Source: Ophiothrix spiculata | Taxonomy: Eukaryota; Echinodermata; Ophiuroidea; Amphilepidida; Ophiotrichidae | Assembly: GCA_000969725.1 (NCBI GenBank) | Contig: JXSR01S005783.1 | DNA length: 35,974 bases | Strand: one strand, 5' to 3' | Shown: piece by piece, positions 1-11,039 of the stretch | Position numbering within the stretch: position 1 is the first letter of the stretch | How the letters are laid out: every line of letters begins with the position of its first letter | Notes under the pieces: model-generated | Databases searched by the model: none | Told to the model about the DNA's origin: nothing | Seen by the model: only the letters and a program-made list of their open reading frames with translations | Position numbers and translations under genes: made by a program

Positions 1-61
1 ATGATTTCTTGAAACGGCTCCACCTTATTTGATATACCTATTCCTGACTTAGGTCCACTGA

Positions 62-303
62 AGTTTCAGACAGATGTCCTTCATCGGAGCGAATAAATTT
101 GGGGGAGAGTGTCTGTGAATGCAAAAAAAATGGGGGGGGGCGTGCACTGCTGCAAAGCGCGGTCACATGGGATAGTGTCTGTGACTGCGCATCGTGTATC
201 GCATACCGCATCTTGCAGAGCATGCCCTCCCCCTTTTTTCTCGCACCTTGCAGACACTCTCTCCCGAATTTATTCGCTCAGATGAAGGATTTCCGTCTAA
301 AAC
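62..303. mobile_element. Foldback element
   Basis: Arms at about 64-140 and 228-300 are inverted copies: GGAGCGAATAAATTTGGG and GAGAGTGTCTG on the left; CAGACACTCTC and CGAATTTATTCGCTC on the right. The middle is GC-rich with a poly-G tract. Open frames here are only readings of the repeat. Confidence 0.75.
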
Positions 304-305
304 GT

Positions 306-1229
306 CAGTGCTTATATCTTTGCTATTAAAACATCGTGAAACATAAAACTACCAGTTTCATTTGGCTTGTGAAAAGGAAGACTAAAAATGGACTGATTAT
401 GAATCAAAAAGATTCAATGCGGAAAAATGAAAATTTGCAAGGATGCATAGACACCAGTCGATATCTGGTCTATGTGTAGACCGGTGTTATGTGATAATGT
501 GACCATAGCATGAGTGCACTAAAGGAATCGTACAAAAGTTATTTGCTTTCTTAAGGTGAAGTGGTTAGCACTTTGCAGGTATTTGGCCCAGGTTTGATTT
601 CTGACATATAAAATCTGAATTTTTGGAAGAAATTTATCTGGTTTAATGGACCATTCACTTGTGAATTTGATATCTTCTTCTCCACACATGAAGTGTTTAG
701 AGTTAGGTTAATGCTTAATGAAAGATAGTTGTCATTCGGAGGGAAGTTTAGCCGTCTGTCCCGTGCACAGAAAAATCACTGAAAATAGTACAGTGCTCAA
801 CTCTTCTTGAGTATTCCCAACCCCATTTAGGTCATTTATGGACTTCAAAATCTGCATCTTCTGTTAATGTGGATAATAACTTACAACGATCATCATTATA
901 AGAAGGAATTGAATACTTTTGCCAATATTTTAATAAACCATCATATTATTATACTAATGGAAAAATCAATACATGTCAATCACCCCAACCTTGACTTCAA
1001 CTTCCGCGTAGTCATAAAGCTAGTCAGGCACCAAACCAATATAGGATACAGTCAGGAAATCGTCTATGTAAAATGTAGGACGACTTTAACAGGAGAAGTA
1101 TTGACCATTTTAGGAGAAACATTACATAGTGAAAAAATGTAGCTTTATGAGGTTAGCTTGACAGGTCAGCAGAACTTTTAAAGAAATTTGGGCATGGAAA
1201 CTCATGAATACTGAATTCATTAAAGTGGC
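306..1229. other. Intergenic, no gene recognised
   Basis: AT-rich sequence. A short frame at 867-1142 (91 codons) has no recognisable motif and no splice or composition support, so it is not called. No RNA gene seen. Confidence 0.5.
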
Positions 1230-1563
1230 AATTCCCCGGGGGGGGGGGGGGTTCTTAAAAAAAATTGTACGGGGATGCTCAAAGTAGACTTCAGAATGTT
1301 GACCATCTCTTTACCACAAAAAGCATGATTTTGTGACCCATCTCTATACCATTTTTCTAGAAAAAGCAATCATTTTTGGGAAAATTTGGTGTTTTTTCGG
1401 CAAAATTTTCCTAAATACACCCAATTTTGCATTTGGGCGTATTGGGTCTGTGACGAAAACCCACCCATCAATATACCAAAAATTACAAAAATGCACCCCA
1501 AAACCTTTGAGCACCCCCTTTACCATTTGTCAGTAAGAACCCCCCCCCCCCCACGGGGGAAAT
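1230..1563. mobile_element. Foldback element with poly-G/poly-C termini
   Basis: Begins AATTCCCC plus a G tract and ends with a C tract plus GGGGGAAATT. Inner arms (TTTTGGGAAAATTTGG against the complementary right side) also pair, so most of the 330 bp can fold back. Its left arm recurs inverted at 25953-26062, where an assembly gap interrupts a second copy. Confidence 0.78.
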
Positions 1564-1699
1564 TCATGATCCACCTCTTCCTTCATTACCTTCACCTTGT
1601 TTAGGCTTTCGCCAAGGAAACCCAACTTAGTACTAATACTAAGTAAGCTAAGGGAAGCTTACCTTCAACAGGGCTCCAAGATGTTTTTAGATTCAATTT

Positions 1700-1856
1700 T
1701 GAATGCAGGAGGAAGACCGGAGTACCCGGAGAAAAACCTGCGGAAGCGAGGATGGACTGAAAACCAAATGCACATAATGCGTCGGGTGCGGGACTCGAAC
1801 CCGGGACCTCATTGGTGCAAGGCAAAGGAACTACCGATGCGCTAACCTGCTCCAAT
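1700..1856 (-). mobile_element. tRNA-derived SINE copy
   Basis: On the minus strand the head has an A-box-like TTAGCGCATCGGTAG (1832-1846) and a B box GGTTCGAGTCC (1791-1801). These are the polymerase III promoter of a tRNA-derived SINE. A conserved body follows, including CTCCGGGTACTCCGGTCTTC (about 1715-1734). The same arrangement recurs at 16582-16737, so it is a dispersed family and not a functional tRNA gene. Confidence 0.8.
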
Positions 1857-2225
1857 CCCCAATATCACCTTTGACAATTTTCACTTTTGGCTAAAATGAA
1901 TTTTTGACTGTTTTATGTTACAAATCCAAATATATTCTTGCAAATTGGCTGCATTCCTGGGAAAATGAGAAAATCTAAGTCGTTTTCTAATTTCTGTCCC
2001 CCCCCCCCCCCAGTCCATCTAGATGGACCTCACCAGCGAGCTTCAAGTTCACTTGCAAGGTCTATCAAGATGGACTACACCCAATTGACAGTTACTGTAA
2101 TTACAACACAGCACTAAAAAGAGATTTTAAAAGACTGTTACTTCAAAGTTTTAACTTAAAAAATAAATCGTAATCAAGTGAAATTTTCAGGATGTGTTTT
2201 ATTTTGTGTTCATATTTTTATCTAG

Positions 2226-2760
2226 GTAGAAATAAGATCTGTAATCTTTATTTCCATTCAAAAAGGTTATAATTAACACATCAAAATAACAGCAAAATAA
2301 AAACACAAATGGAGGAGTAGACCGGAAAGCCAATAAGGCCATAAATTAGTCTATCCCTTACAACAATCCTACAAATCTGAACGAACAAACAAGACAGGCA
2401 CAAGGATACCAGTGAACTCGAAAGAAAAAAAGGCCAGAAATGTGTTAATCATGAATGTAGTTTAGAATAAAAGATTCTTTACATTTATTGCAAAACTGTT
2501 TGATTGATATGGATTCTTTGATGTTTTTTTGAAGCGAGTTCCACAGAATGGGACCAGTTGTGTGGATAGCACGATCTGAAAATGATTTCTTATTTTTTGT
2601 GATATTCAAATTGTTGACATGTCTTGTTTGATGGTCATGGATCTGAACATAAATACACCAAGTTCCATTTTATAAATATCATTTACAGTAATAAGGTTAC
2701 AGTCGTGAAATAGTGGCGGCATGTGAGCCCTATAATGACTGTTTGAAATTGTTCTAAAGA
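2226..2760 (-). mobile_element. LINE 3' end: reverse-transcriptase C-terminus and 3' UTR
   Basis: Read leftward, broken frames encode AHMPPLFHDCN and NDIYKMELGVFM, then, after a frame change, HDHQTRHVNN, SFSDRAIHTTGPILWNSLQ and a stop at 2445-2447. These are the usual C-terminal signatures of non-LTR (Jockey/CR1-like) reverse-transcriptase proteins (..NDIYKLQ.., ..TR.., ..GPKLWNSL..). Downstream, AATAAA (complement of 2248-2253) fits the element's 3' end. A frameshift makes it inactive; the subfamily is unknown. Confidence 0.8.
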
Positions 2761-3190
2761 TTAGGTTATAATCAAATAATAATCAAGATCGATACAATCA
2801 AAACAAGCAAAAAATGTATAATTATTTCATTTTAAAAATTCTTTTCAAACATATTTCCTTCTTTGGAAACAATTGGGCAGTGCTTTTGTTTTCATAAATC
2901 TTTTGTTTCTAAATGTACATTAGCTTGACGATATTAAAGCATGAAATATTCCTGGAAATATTGGTTTCTATGGTGATTTCACATCAAAACATGTGCTCTT
3001 CACTAAATATATTGTGGTCGATGTAAGGAAGTATTCATTAGTGAAATTCAATGATTTGTTTCAAATCTTAATTGATGTCAATATTTCTAAATTAATACCC
3101 ACTTGTCAGCCTGATTACTCTTAAATCTTTAATTCCAATAAATGATATGTAACTAATTAAGAGATTAATTAGGATGTCATCAATAGGCTC
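2761..3190. other. AT-rich sequence, nothing recognised
   Basis: No open frame of note, no terminal repeats and no RNA motif were seen. Confidence 0.5.
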
Positions 3191-3196
3191 CATTAG

Positions 3197-3469
3197 GCCA
3201 AAAAAAAAATATGATTGTTGTGTTGCCCTCAAGTGGGATTTCTGAAAAATTGAGTCGGTCGGTCGGAATTTTTTTTATTATTATTTTTTTTTTAAAGCAC
3301 CAAATTTGGGTGCATTATTTGTGCATATTCCACTATTTTCAGAATATTTTCTCAAAAAACACCCAATCTGAGCAAAATTGGGTGCTTTCCCGACCCTAAT
3401 ATTTTTTTTAAATTTTTGAATAGGGTCGGTCGCTGAGGGCAACATAACAATTTTTTTTTTGGCCTTAGT
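3197..3469. mobile_element. Foldback MITE, GGTCGGTCGG family
   Basis: Termini GGCC plus poly-A, ATTGTTGTGTTGCCCTC on the left and GAGGGCAACATAACAAT, poly-T, GGCC on the right are inverted. GGGTCGGTCG and its partner lie inside, as do CACCAAATTTGGGTGC / ACCCAATCTGAG. Related elements are at 6311-6916 and 30182-30532. Confidence 0.8.
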
Positions 3470-3589
3470 TCAGTTCTGCCTTTAATCAAATCTATACTCC
3501 TATTAAAATGGAAATGGAAATGTATTAGTATTTCCATCAGGATTTCCTTTTCTTTATATGACCTTATAACATGTAAACACGATATACAA

Positions 3590-4174
3590 GGGGGTATTAA
3601 AAAGTTCTAAAGATCACCAAGAAGGGAAGGAGCTATATCGATGAAATTTTGTCAGGATAGTCACTCATCCTTGTGTACATTATGGTGCAAAAATGAAATT
3701 TATGGCATTTATACTTTCCATACAGGTGTCGATAGATGTCAACAACCTACCTCCGCTTACCAGAGGAGAAATTTAAGATATGTGGCAAGATTAAATCCCT
3801 GCATTTTACAGCCAAGTAATTCTATGAAGACATATTCAAAGTTAAGATATTTGATACCATAGTATAGGGCAGGGTCTCCTCTTTCTATTGATACCAGATT
3901 TATGGAAATTGGTAAAAATATGACGTCATAATGATCCAATAAAAAAAAAAGCATGCTGACCTGAAAATGTTGATTTTAGCAAAATACAACGTGACTGTTT
4001 TTTGGCTAAAAAAGGACTTCTACAAAGTCGGTCTGTGGACACTCACTTTTAAGTGGGAGAAATGTGTTACTTTGCACAGTGGCTATGTAAAGATGACTTA
4101 TGGGTCACATATAATAAGATTATGTTCCTGGCTGTATTTCTTCTTGGTGATCTTTAAAACTTGTTGATACCCCC
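3590..4174. mobile_element. Non-autonomous DNA transposon, 35-bp inverted ends
   Basis: Left end GGGGGTATTAAAAAGTTCTA then AAGATCACCAAGAAG; the right end is its inverted copy (CTTCTTGGTGATCTT, then ATACCCCC). Span 585 bp. Internal frames (about 66-73 codons on either strand) show no transposase motif. The ends suggest a mariner-type element, but this is unproven. Confidence 0.75.
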
Positions 4175-4544
4175 TCAAATTTGAACTGCTAATAAACTGG
4201 GTTTTTTCCTGACTCGCCAGCCAAAGAAAGTACAATACAAAAAAATAGTGTTGTTTATAGGTAGAATTGCAGAATTCCTCATTCCTTGGTTGATCGCAAT
4301 AACTTAACCATTCACATTTCACATTTTCTAATCAAACAGCGCTGAAAATGTAACATTTTTATGATGAAGAGGATACATGAAATTTCTTTGCTAACAAATA
4401 CATATACCCATCGTTTTAAAATCAAGATGAAAATTATTGCCGAAATATTACCGCTTGATTATCAAAAGATACTGCACGCATCATGATCGTCACATGACTG
4501 ACCATTTTATGAATAAATTTGAACTTTGACATAACAAAAGTCTC

Positions 4545-5680
4545 AAACCTACCTGAAATAATTGTGCCAATTCTCCTCCTTTAATTCCTTTGAATGTTAT
4601 AAACTGCCTAAATAGATACCAAGTGGTGATGGGTTCAAATCCTGATATATTGATCATTCTTTCAATGATCTTTTACACCAACGTACCTGAAATAATTGTA
4701 TCAATTCTCCTCCTTGATTCCTTTGGATGTGATAAACTGCCTAAATAGATACCAAGTGGTGATGGGTTCAAATCCTGATATATCGATCATTCTTTCAATG
4801 GTCTTTTTCTCCAACCTACCTGAAATAATTGTGACAATTGTCTTCCTTGATTCCTTTGGATGTGATAAACTGCCTAAATGGATATCAAGTAGTGATAGGT
4901 TCAAATCCTGATAAATCGATCATTCTTACAATGGTCTTTTACTCCAACCTACCTGAAATAATTGTGCCAATTCTTGTCCTTGATTCCTTTGGCTGTGATA
5001 AACTGCCTAAATAGATACCAAGTGGTGATGGGTTCAAATCCTAATATATCGATCACTTTTAAATGGTCTTTTACTCCAACCTACTTGAAATAATTGTGAC
5101 AATTCTCTTCCTTGATTCCTTTGGACATGATAAACTGTCTTTATAGATACCAAGTGGTGATGGGTTCAAATCCTGATATATCCATCATTCTTTCAATGAT
5201 CTTTTACACCAATTTACCTGAAATAATTGTGCCCATTCTCCTCTTTGATTCCTTTGGCTGTGATAAACTGCCCAAATAGATACCAAGAGGTGATGGGTTC
5301 AAATCCTGATATATCGATCATTCTTTCAATGGTCTTTTTTTTTCCAACCTACCTGAAATAATTGTGACAATTCTCTTCTTTGATTCCTTTGGATGTGATA
5401 AACTGCCTAAATAGATACCAAGTGGTGATGGGTTCAAATCCTGATATATCGATCATTCTTTCAATGGTCTTTTATTTTTCCAACCTACCTGAAATAATTG
5501 TGACAATTCTCTTCTTTGATTCCTTTGGATGTGATAAACTGCCTAAATAGATACCAAGTGGTGATGGGTTCAAATCCTGATATATCGATCATTCTTTCAA
5601 TGGTCTTTTACTTCAACCTACCTGAAATAATTGTGACAATTGTCCTCCTTGATTCCTTTTGATGTGATAAACTGCCGGAA
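4545..5680 (-). repeat. 133-bp tandem array carrying exon-like 54-nt cassettes
   Basis: Nine units with exon-type 3' ends at 5622, 5489, 5353, 5218, 5085, 4953, 4820, 4687 and 4553 (spacing 132-136 bp). Read on the minus strand, each extra unit has a 54-nt core preceded by CTATTTAG-like sequence and followed by GTAGGT or a variant. Cores: 5489-5542 and 5353-5406 encode RQFITSKGIKEENCHNYF; 5218-5271, 5085-5138, 4953-5006 and 4820-4873 encode close variants. The core at 4687-4740 has an in-frame TGA. The core at 4553-4607 is 55 nt, with one extra base. The 5218-5271 unit has GG instead of AG at its 5' side. Between cores is about 79 bp of intron-like sequence. These may be duplicated exons, or simply a minisatellite that captured an exon tail. 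Confidence 0.9.
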
Positions 5681-5748
5681 GAGATGTTCATTCATGGTGA
5701 TACTAGGGTGACAAAGCTCTACAAACTGTTGAAGAATAAACTCTTGTT
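5622..5748 (-). CDS. Nudix-like protein exon 4, source of the tandem array
   Basis: 127-nt putative exon: acceptor TTTTTAATTCAG, donor CAG before GTAGGT. Joined to exon 3 in phase 1 it reads EQEFILQQFVELCHPSITMN, then EHLFRQFITSKGIKEDNC and HNYF, leaving in phase 2. The spacing of F, P, LF and YF faintly recalls the first, non-calcium-binding segment of recoverin/neuronal-calcium-sensor proteins, but no EF-hand loop is visible and this is only a suggestion. The last 54 nt are the template for the repeat units that follow at lower coordinates. The 5' half is also present as a decayed copy at about 6225-6279. Not proven to be transcribed; the joining intron would be 7.6 kb. Confidence 0.55.
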
Positions 5749-5809
5749 CTGAATTAAAAAAAGTGAAAACAAGAGAAAGAAAAAGACTCAGTAGCTTCCA
5801 AAGTAGATA

Positions 5810-6222
5810 TGAGTGGTGCTCTGTCAAAATGAGCGGAAAGTCGCGATAAGATTTTGAATAAATGGCTGCTAAAGTAAAAATATGGTGAAAAGATCAAATT
5901 TTGTTTTTTGACATGAAATGCATTAATTCATTTAGAGTATTAACCTAGACCTTGCGTTTTGAAGGTCAATTATGCCGGGAAGTGCAATTATTCACGGGTA
6001 ATTGATCGTGTTTTGCTATTATACACTATAGTAATCAGTAACTTTAAAATCAATTTGTGACAATTTGTTACTGGCTTGTATTTCAATCTCTAAATGAAAA
6101 TTGTAGAAAGAAAGTATGACATATATATCATTCGAAAGCTGAGATTATAGAGAATAAAAATATGCCATAAACTCAATTTTGAAAATCGTGACTTTCCGCT
6201 CATTTTGCCAGACCACCACTCA
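5810..6222. mobile_element. MITE with 35-40 bp inverted termini, TA flanks
   Basis: Left end TGAGTGGTGCTCTGTCAAAA and right end TTTTGCCAGACCACCACTCA are inverted copies. The similarity runs on through GAGCGGAAAGTC / GACTTTCCGCTC. TA on each side (5808-5809, 6223-6224) fits a target duplication. No coding capacity. It sits just upstream of putative exon 4, between the two exon-4 copies. Confidence 0.85.
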
Positions 6223-6224
6223 TA

Positions 6225-6290
6225 TGTATTCATTGTGATACTAGGGTGACACAGAGCACTGTTGAGGAATAAACTTGTTCTGAAAGTGAA
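6225..6290 (-). pseudogene. Decayed duplicate of exon 4 5' half
   Basis: Matches 5690-5755 (acceptor CTTTCAG, AACAAG, TTTATTC, CAACAG, then TGTCACCCTAGTATCAC) but lacks about 7 nt, which breaks the frame. The inserted MITE at 5810-6222 lies between this copy and exon 4, so the two copies were closer to each other before that insertion. Confidence 0.7.
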
Positions 6291-6310
6291 GAAATGGTGA
6301 TAAGGTGACG

Positions 6311-6916
6311 TAAAAAAAACCCTGTTTTATCGGCCCGACCGACCCTAAATTTGCATTTTGGAAGCTTTTTTTTTGTTTCAGTGGCGTAGCCAAGTTTCCG
6401 AAAGTGAGGTTTCCACTATAAAGACGAACCGACAGAATTGTATTGACCATGCGAGCGGAGCGAAAGAAGTGAGTAGAGCATATAACGGGTAGGGTCCAGG
6501 GGCCCGCCTCAGGGGCCTGCTATGTGGTTTTAGCTATTTGACACACTTGACAGGTGGCCTACCGCCGCACTGGACCGATCGACTGTTTATGCGGTATCGC
6601 TGCCGGTCGGATCAACTTTACCGACGGGCACTTTTTTAGCCGACAAATGTCAGTAATAGGGGACGCCCCCTCCCTCTAGCTACACCAATATGTACTGGGC
6701 TTTTTTGTAGTTTTGCCAAAATCTTGTAAAATCAGTCATTTTTTTGGCCAAAATTGTTTAATTTGGGCTAGATTTTGTTTGTAATTTTTTTCATTTTTTC
6801 CATTGTTTTCGGATTTTGGGGTAATTTTGGGCAACAAATTTTTCAGAAAAAAATATGCCCGACCGACCCTACTTGAAAGATCCACCCACCCGTTAAACAG
6901 GGTTTTTTTTTGTCGC
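6311..6916. mobile_element. Foldback element of GGTCGG family with nested insertion
   Basis: Left arm AAAAAAAACCCTGTTTTATC then GGCCCGACCGACCCTA; right arm GCCCGACCGACCCTA then TTAAACAGGGTTTTTTTTT. Between about 6379 and 6690 lies unrelated, GC-rich sequence beginning CAGTGGCGTAGC and ending GCTACACCAAT, probably a separate hAT-like insertion. Confidence 0.7.
6379..6690. mobile_element. Possible hAT-like insertion
   Basis: Imperfect short inverted ends: CAGTGGCGTAGC on the left and the complement of ATTGGTGTAGC on the right. Base composition differs sharply from the surrounding foldback element. No clear 8-bp target duplication was found, so the family is tentative. Confidence 0.45.
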
Positions 6917-8086
6917 CTAAAGTCAAATTTCATTTTTTGATGTAAAACACATTTGTAACCATCCTTTACCAGCCTCAAAGTAAAGTCGGCCTATGGTCAA
7001 TTTTGTTTAATTGCAGACTTATAAAGAACATATCTTTAGCATTAAAACTGCAAGTTTCGAGTTCATATGATACCTGAAAGGGGAAATATGATTCTTTGAA
7101 ACATGACATGTAATTTTAATTCAAAATAGAATTGAAACTATCAATTCACAATCATATTTTTCTTGGAAGTTTTCATTTTATGCTCATTTCCAGTTTGACT
7201 TACATCTAGAAAATGTTAGCTTTCAAATATTCTGGAGTTGAGAAATGAAAGATGATATTTTGCAAAAATGTTTAAGAAGAAGATATTTACTTGAAACTTT
7301 CCATATTCATCAATCAAGTGCAACTACATAACATATTATGAAAACTGCATATAGTATATCCCCTTCTCCCTTAAGCAACAAATTTATTGAACAATGAACA
7401 TCCTTTGCAATAAACTCAATTTTGTAACATTTCATCAGGACACCTCTCCAATTACTCAGTCCAAATTAAAGTGCAGCTGGATCAAGCCCTCTCTAAATTC
7501 AAATTCTTTTATTACTTTGTACTTTTAATATTGAGTGACCAACAAACTTATTGAAACTTTGTTCTTTTATGAAAAAGCTTCTACTATTCTACCAATTGTT
7601 CTTATACCATTGCTGAAATGAAACTGGAACTATATGTTTCTAATTAATACTTTTTAAAAACATTTTCAAAATCATAGTGGTGCATTGAGTATCATAACTG
7701 ATTTATTAAAATTTGAATTTACTGAAACCATTAATATCTCAGTTTACAGCACAGCTGGGAGAAGGCATCCATCCCACAATACTAATATTTATTAAGTTGA
7801 ACATATTTTTTTTGATTTGTTCAAAATGTTCAAAATCATTTGTTGAAATATCTGAATGCATCAAATGGTATTATTTAATTTGTAGAAATATTCATTTTGA
7901 CAAATCCAATAAAAAATTAAAGTGAGAAAGATGTTGTACTCACAATTAGTAATGTTTCATCAACTTTCAGGTATTATTTAATATTTTAGAACTTAGAGGT
8001 ATTCAACAATCAAAAACTAAAAAAGGACACCTCTTAGCTTCTAAAAATAATAGTTTCTCAAATTATACAAGTTATTGTGTGCTTTA
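6917..8086. other. AT-rich intron-like sequence, nothing recognised
   Basis: Lies in putative intron 3 of the Nudix-like gene. Only short frames occur; no inverted termini, exon motif or RNA gene were found. Confidence 0.5.
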
Positions 8087-8417
8087 TTAAAGGAGCCTGG
8101 TCCGATTGCCTCAACTTTTTTTCAAACTTTTTGAGATTTTGGTACCAAACTGTTGCTCATATTTTTCTCACAACCCTTGTGAAATTTTACGGCTGAGTTA
8201 TGTTCGGTTTTGGAAATATATGAAAATGTGTCTAATTATGGTAACCATAATTAATTTTACATAGTAACGTATAGGCGGCTCTGAAACACAAATTTGCCCA
8301 TAAAATCAAAACGCTTTGACCGATTCAGCTGAAATTTGAAATTTACACTGCTTGAGTGGTCATCTTTCATATGACATTGAAAACTAGAATTTGAAAAATC
8401 GTACCAAGCTCCTTTAA
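8087..8417. mobile_element. TTAA-flanked MITE
   Basis: TTAAAGGAGCCTGGTCCGATT on the left pairs with AATCGTACCAAGCTCCTTTAA on the right (about 20 bp). The TTAA at each edge resembles a piggyBac-type target site. Related internal sequence (CATAAAATCAAAACG, ATTTGAAAAATCG) recurs at 20038-21050 and partly at 18395-18620. Confidence 0.8.
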
Positions 8418-8891
8418 TACTTTGTTTTGCATCTGTAGAACTACATGTTTAACATTTACAAATCTCCTTCCCAAAATTCACTCTCAGAAGGTTAACTTTA
8501 TTAATCTTTCCAACTTAGGTCCATGATTTGGAATCTTGGTGCTTTATTTTCAATTATTATAACAGATTTAAAAACAGCAATTTTACACCATTTCTATATA
8601 AATCCAAGTATTTTGTATGCATCATTTTGTAAATCTATTTAGAGATGATGTTTTCCTACATTGTATATGGGGTCCAAAATAGACAGCTGTTACTCCAAGT
8701 CAAAAGAAGATATATCAGAACCTTCCCATCATGCCTTGCTTCAAAAAGGAAATTTTGTACGGGTTGTAATGAGAGGCGTTAGAAGTGAAACATAGCCCAA
8801 TTAGCAGACCTCATCCAAATTGTGCATTTCAGATATGTTTCATCACTAAACTCTCTTGTTAAAAACTGTACAAAACATTCCATTGGAAACA

Positions 8892-9585
8892 TTAAGGGGT
8901 GTAAGCACCTTACTCAATGTTACATTTTTACAAATTTATTTTGTACCATAACTTTTGAACAAAGTGCTTAAAGTTAATAAAAGTATACATTTCCAGAAAG
9001 GAATTTTTACAAGGAACATGATGGGGATGTTGATTTTTGGCCAAAAATCATATTTTTTGAGAAAATAACAAAAACACATTTTTTGGCCATTTGGGCTTCC
9101 AACCAAGCTAAAACTAACATTTTAAAAAAAAATGACCTAGGAATAGAAATTTTAATTTTAAACAACAATTCGGATGTTGCGTCATTTTTATTTTTTAGAG
9201 TTTTGGCAAAATTTTTGATTTTCATGCCAATTAAGGTCAAAAATTCACTTTTTTCCATTTTTTGACCTCATTTGGCATGAAAATCAAAAAATTGACCAAA
9301 ATCCAAAAACAATAAAAATGACCAACATCCGAATGGGTGTTTAAAATTAAAATTCCCATTCCTAGGTCATTTAAAAAAAAATGTTATTTTTAGCTTGGTT
9401 ATAAGCCCAAATGGCCAAAAAATGTGTTTTTTGTGATTTTCTCAAAAAATGTGATTTATGGCCACAAATCAACATCACCATCATGCTCCTTGTAAAAATT
9501 CCTTTCTGGAAATGTATACTTTTATTAACTTTAAAAAATAAACTTGCAAAAATGTAACATTGAGTAAGGTGCTTACACCCCTTAA
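8892..9585. mobile_element. 694-bp foldback element, TTAA-flanked
   Basis: Left TTAAGGGGTGTAAGCACCTT and right AAGGTGCTTACACCCCTTAA are perfect inverted ends. The arms remain similar for over 250 bp each, so nearly the whole element is a hairpin around about 9200-9330. Open frames in both directions are readings of the arms. The right half of another copy is split around 11911-13064. Confidence 0.9.
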
Positions 9586-10630
9586 GGCATTATGGGGATG
9601 TCTTGATATCTCTTTTCTCAAAAGTCATTCTCCAAAATGTCTACTGACGTGAGTGGAGTCAAATATATGAGTTGACAGAACAAACATGTATGGTTTTGTG
9701 ATCTGAACTTCATTCAAAGATTCCAACTATCTAATCATCTTCTCAAAACATGATCTATCTTTCATGCAACCAGCTGGGTGAACCCATTTGGTAAAAGTAT
9801 TACATAAATGTACCGACAAACAGCCCCAGCTGTGACATACAACATTTGTCATGTATCATGAGTGTTATGGAATACATAAATATTAAAGGAGCTTATTTTT
9901 TAAAGGTGCATTGCACAAAAAAATTATCTGCAGGTGATTAATTCTCTCTGGTCCGTGTGCACAAAGCAGGACTAACTTAGTCCTGGACTAAACGAAATTT
10001 GAAATTGGGGAAAATGCGATGTCATAAACATTACCGAACGTTACACAAACTTAATTCTGGATTTTGACAATTAATTTGATTGATAAACACCTACATGTCT
10101 TGACCACACCAGTGGGCACCATTACCAACAATAAACTTGTGGATATAATGTTTATGGTAGGTTTTATGGCTATTTAAAGGTGATTTTTTTCATTTTTTTG
10201 GTCACAAACGTTACTTTGTAATCGCCCTAGCTTTGTGGTGAAAGGGCACATAACATGTATGCACACAAGAAAAACAACAACATCAGAGGTGATCTGCTTG
10301 ACATTGATCCAAAGTGACATGAGCATCTTCTTGAAAAGATTACTTGACGTAAGATGTATGCTTTACAAATGTTCCTCAGTAAATGCTCCCAGATGGGGGA
10401 GTCGTTAACCGCAAATGCTTTCTCCTTGACGAGTGATAACTTTCTTGGAAATCAGACACTTATAATACAGTGAGGTGTTTAAATAACATCATGTGGATGT
10501 TTGTGGATGTTAACCCTAACATCTGCGGTATCGGTACAGAGTAAAAAGGCATAGATGTGAAAACATAAACATCGTAACAGATACTTAAGTTCTATAATTA
10601 AATGGCCAATTTCACTTCAATCTGCTCTCA
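9586..10630. other. Intron-like sequence, nothing recognised
   Basis: No coding motif. A small palindrome AGGACTAACTTAGTCCT (about 9968-9984) is the only local structure seen. Confidence 0.5.
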
Positions 10631-10990
10631 GTCCCATTGCACAGGCCCATAGCCAGGGGGGAGGGGAGGTAGGGGGAGGTGCGGTGGGGGTGTTGCACCC
10701 CCCTCCCCCTAATTTTGATAATGTACAAAAAGGTCCATAAAAAATCCCTAAATGTCCACCAAAACACCCAAAGGACCAAAAAATGTAAATGTGGGTCGTT
10801 TCTAAATAAAATAACACAAAATGCTTGAAAAACTACTGAAAATCGTGACAGCACTTGCTAGGTAAGACAAGGTTCGAGATTTGACCCTGATTTTACTGCC
10901 AAAAAATTCCAAACAATAAAAATTCTTTAAATAAAGAATGACATGTGTTTCTAGGCTAAAATTTTGTGCAGAATTCAAATATGAAGTCAA
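10630..10990. repeat. Probable mobile-element remnant
   Basis: Contains CATAGCCAGGGGGG and TTGCACCCCCCTCCCCC, a GC-rich purine/pyrimidine pattern of dispersed repeats, followed by AT-rich sequence up to the gap. No matching inverted terminus is visible, since the other end may lie in the gap. Confidence 0.4.
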
Positions 10991-11039
10991 AAATGCTTAA
11001 TCTTGAACTTGAAATTTCCTCCATTGACTAATACAGGGC

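Noticed and set aside
867-1142. 91-codon plus-strand frame
   Set aside because: No recognisable motif, splice context or composition difference from the surroundings.
1601-1855. 82-84 codon frames containing SNPGPH-like residues; possible tRNA gene
   Set aside because: The tRNA-like boxes are part of a dispersed SINE that recurs at 16582-16737; no intact cloverleaf.
4378-4440. Minus-strand LDFKTMGICI as an EF-hand loop
   Set aside because: Lacks the acidic residues at loop positions 3, 5 and 12 and hits a stop soon after.
4701-4904. 67-codon frame through the tandem array as a stand-alone gene
   Set aside because: It runs across intron-like and exon-like parts of the repeat and ends at the TGA of a decayed unit.
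4545-5680. CRISPR-like direct repeat array
   Set aside because: Repeats are adjacent 133-bp units without spacers, in a eukaryotic genome with spliced genes.
9007-9265. Overlapping frames on both strands
   Set aside because: They lie in foldback arms; reading the same hairpin both ways produces paired frames.
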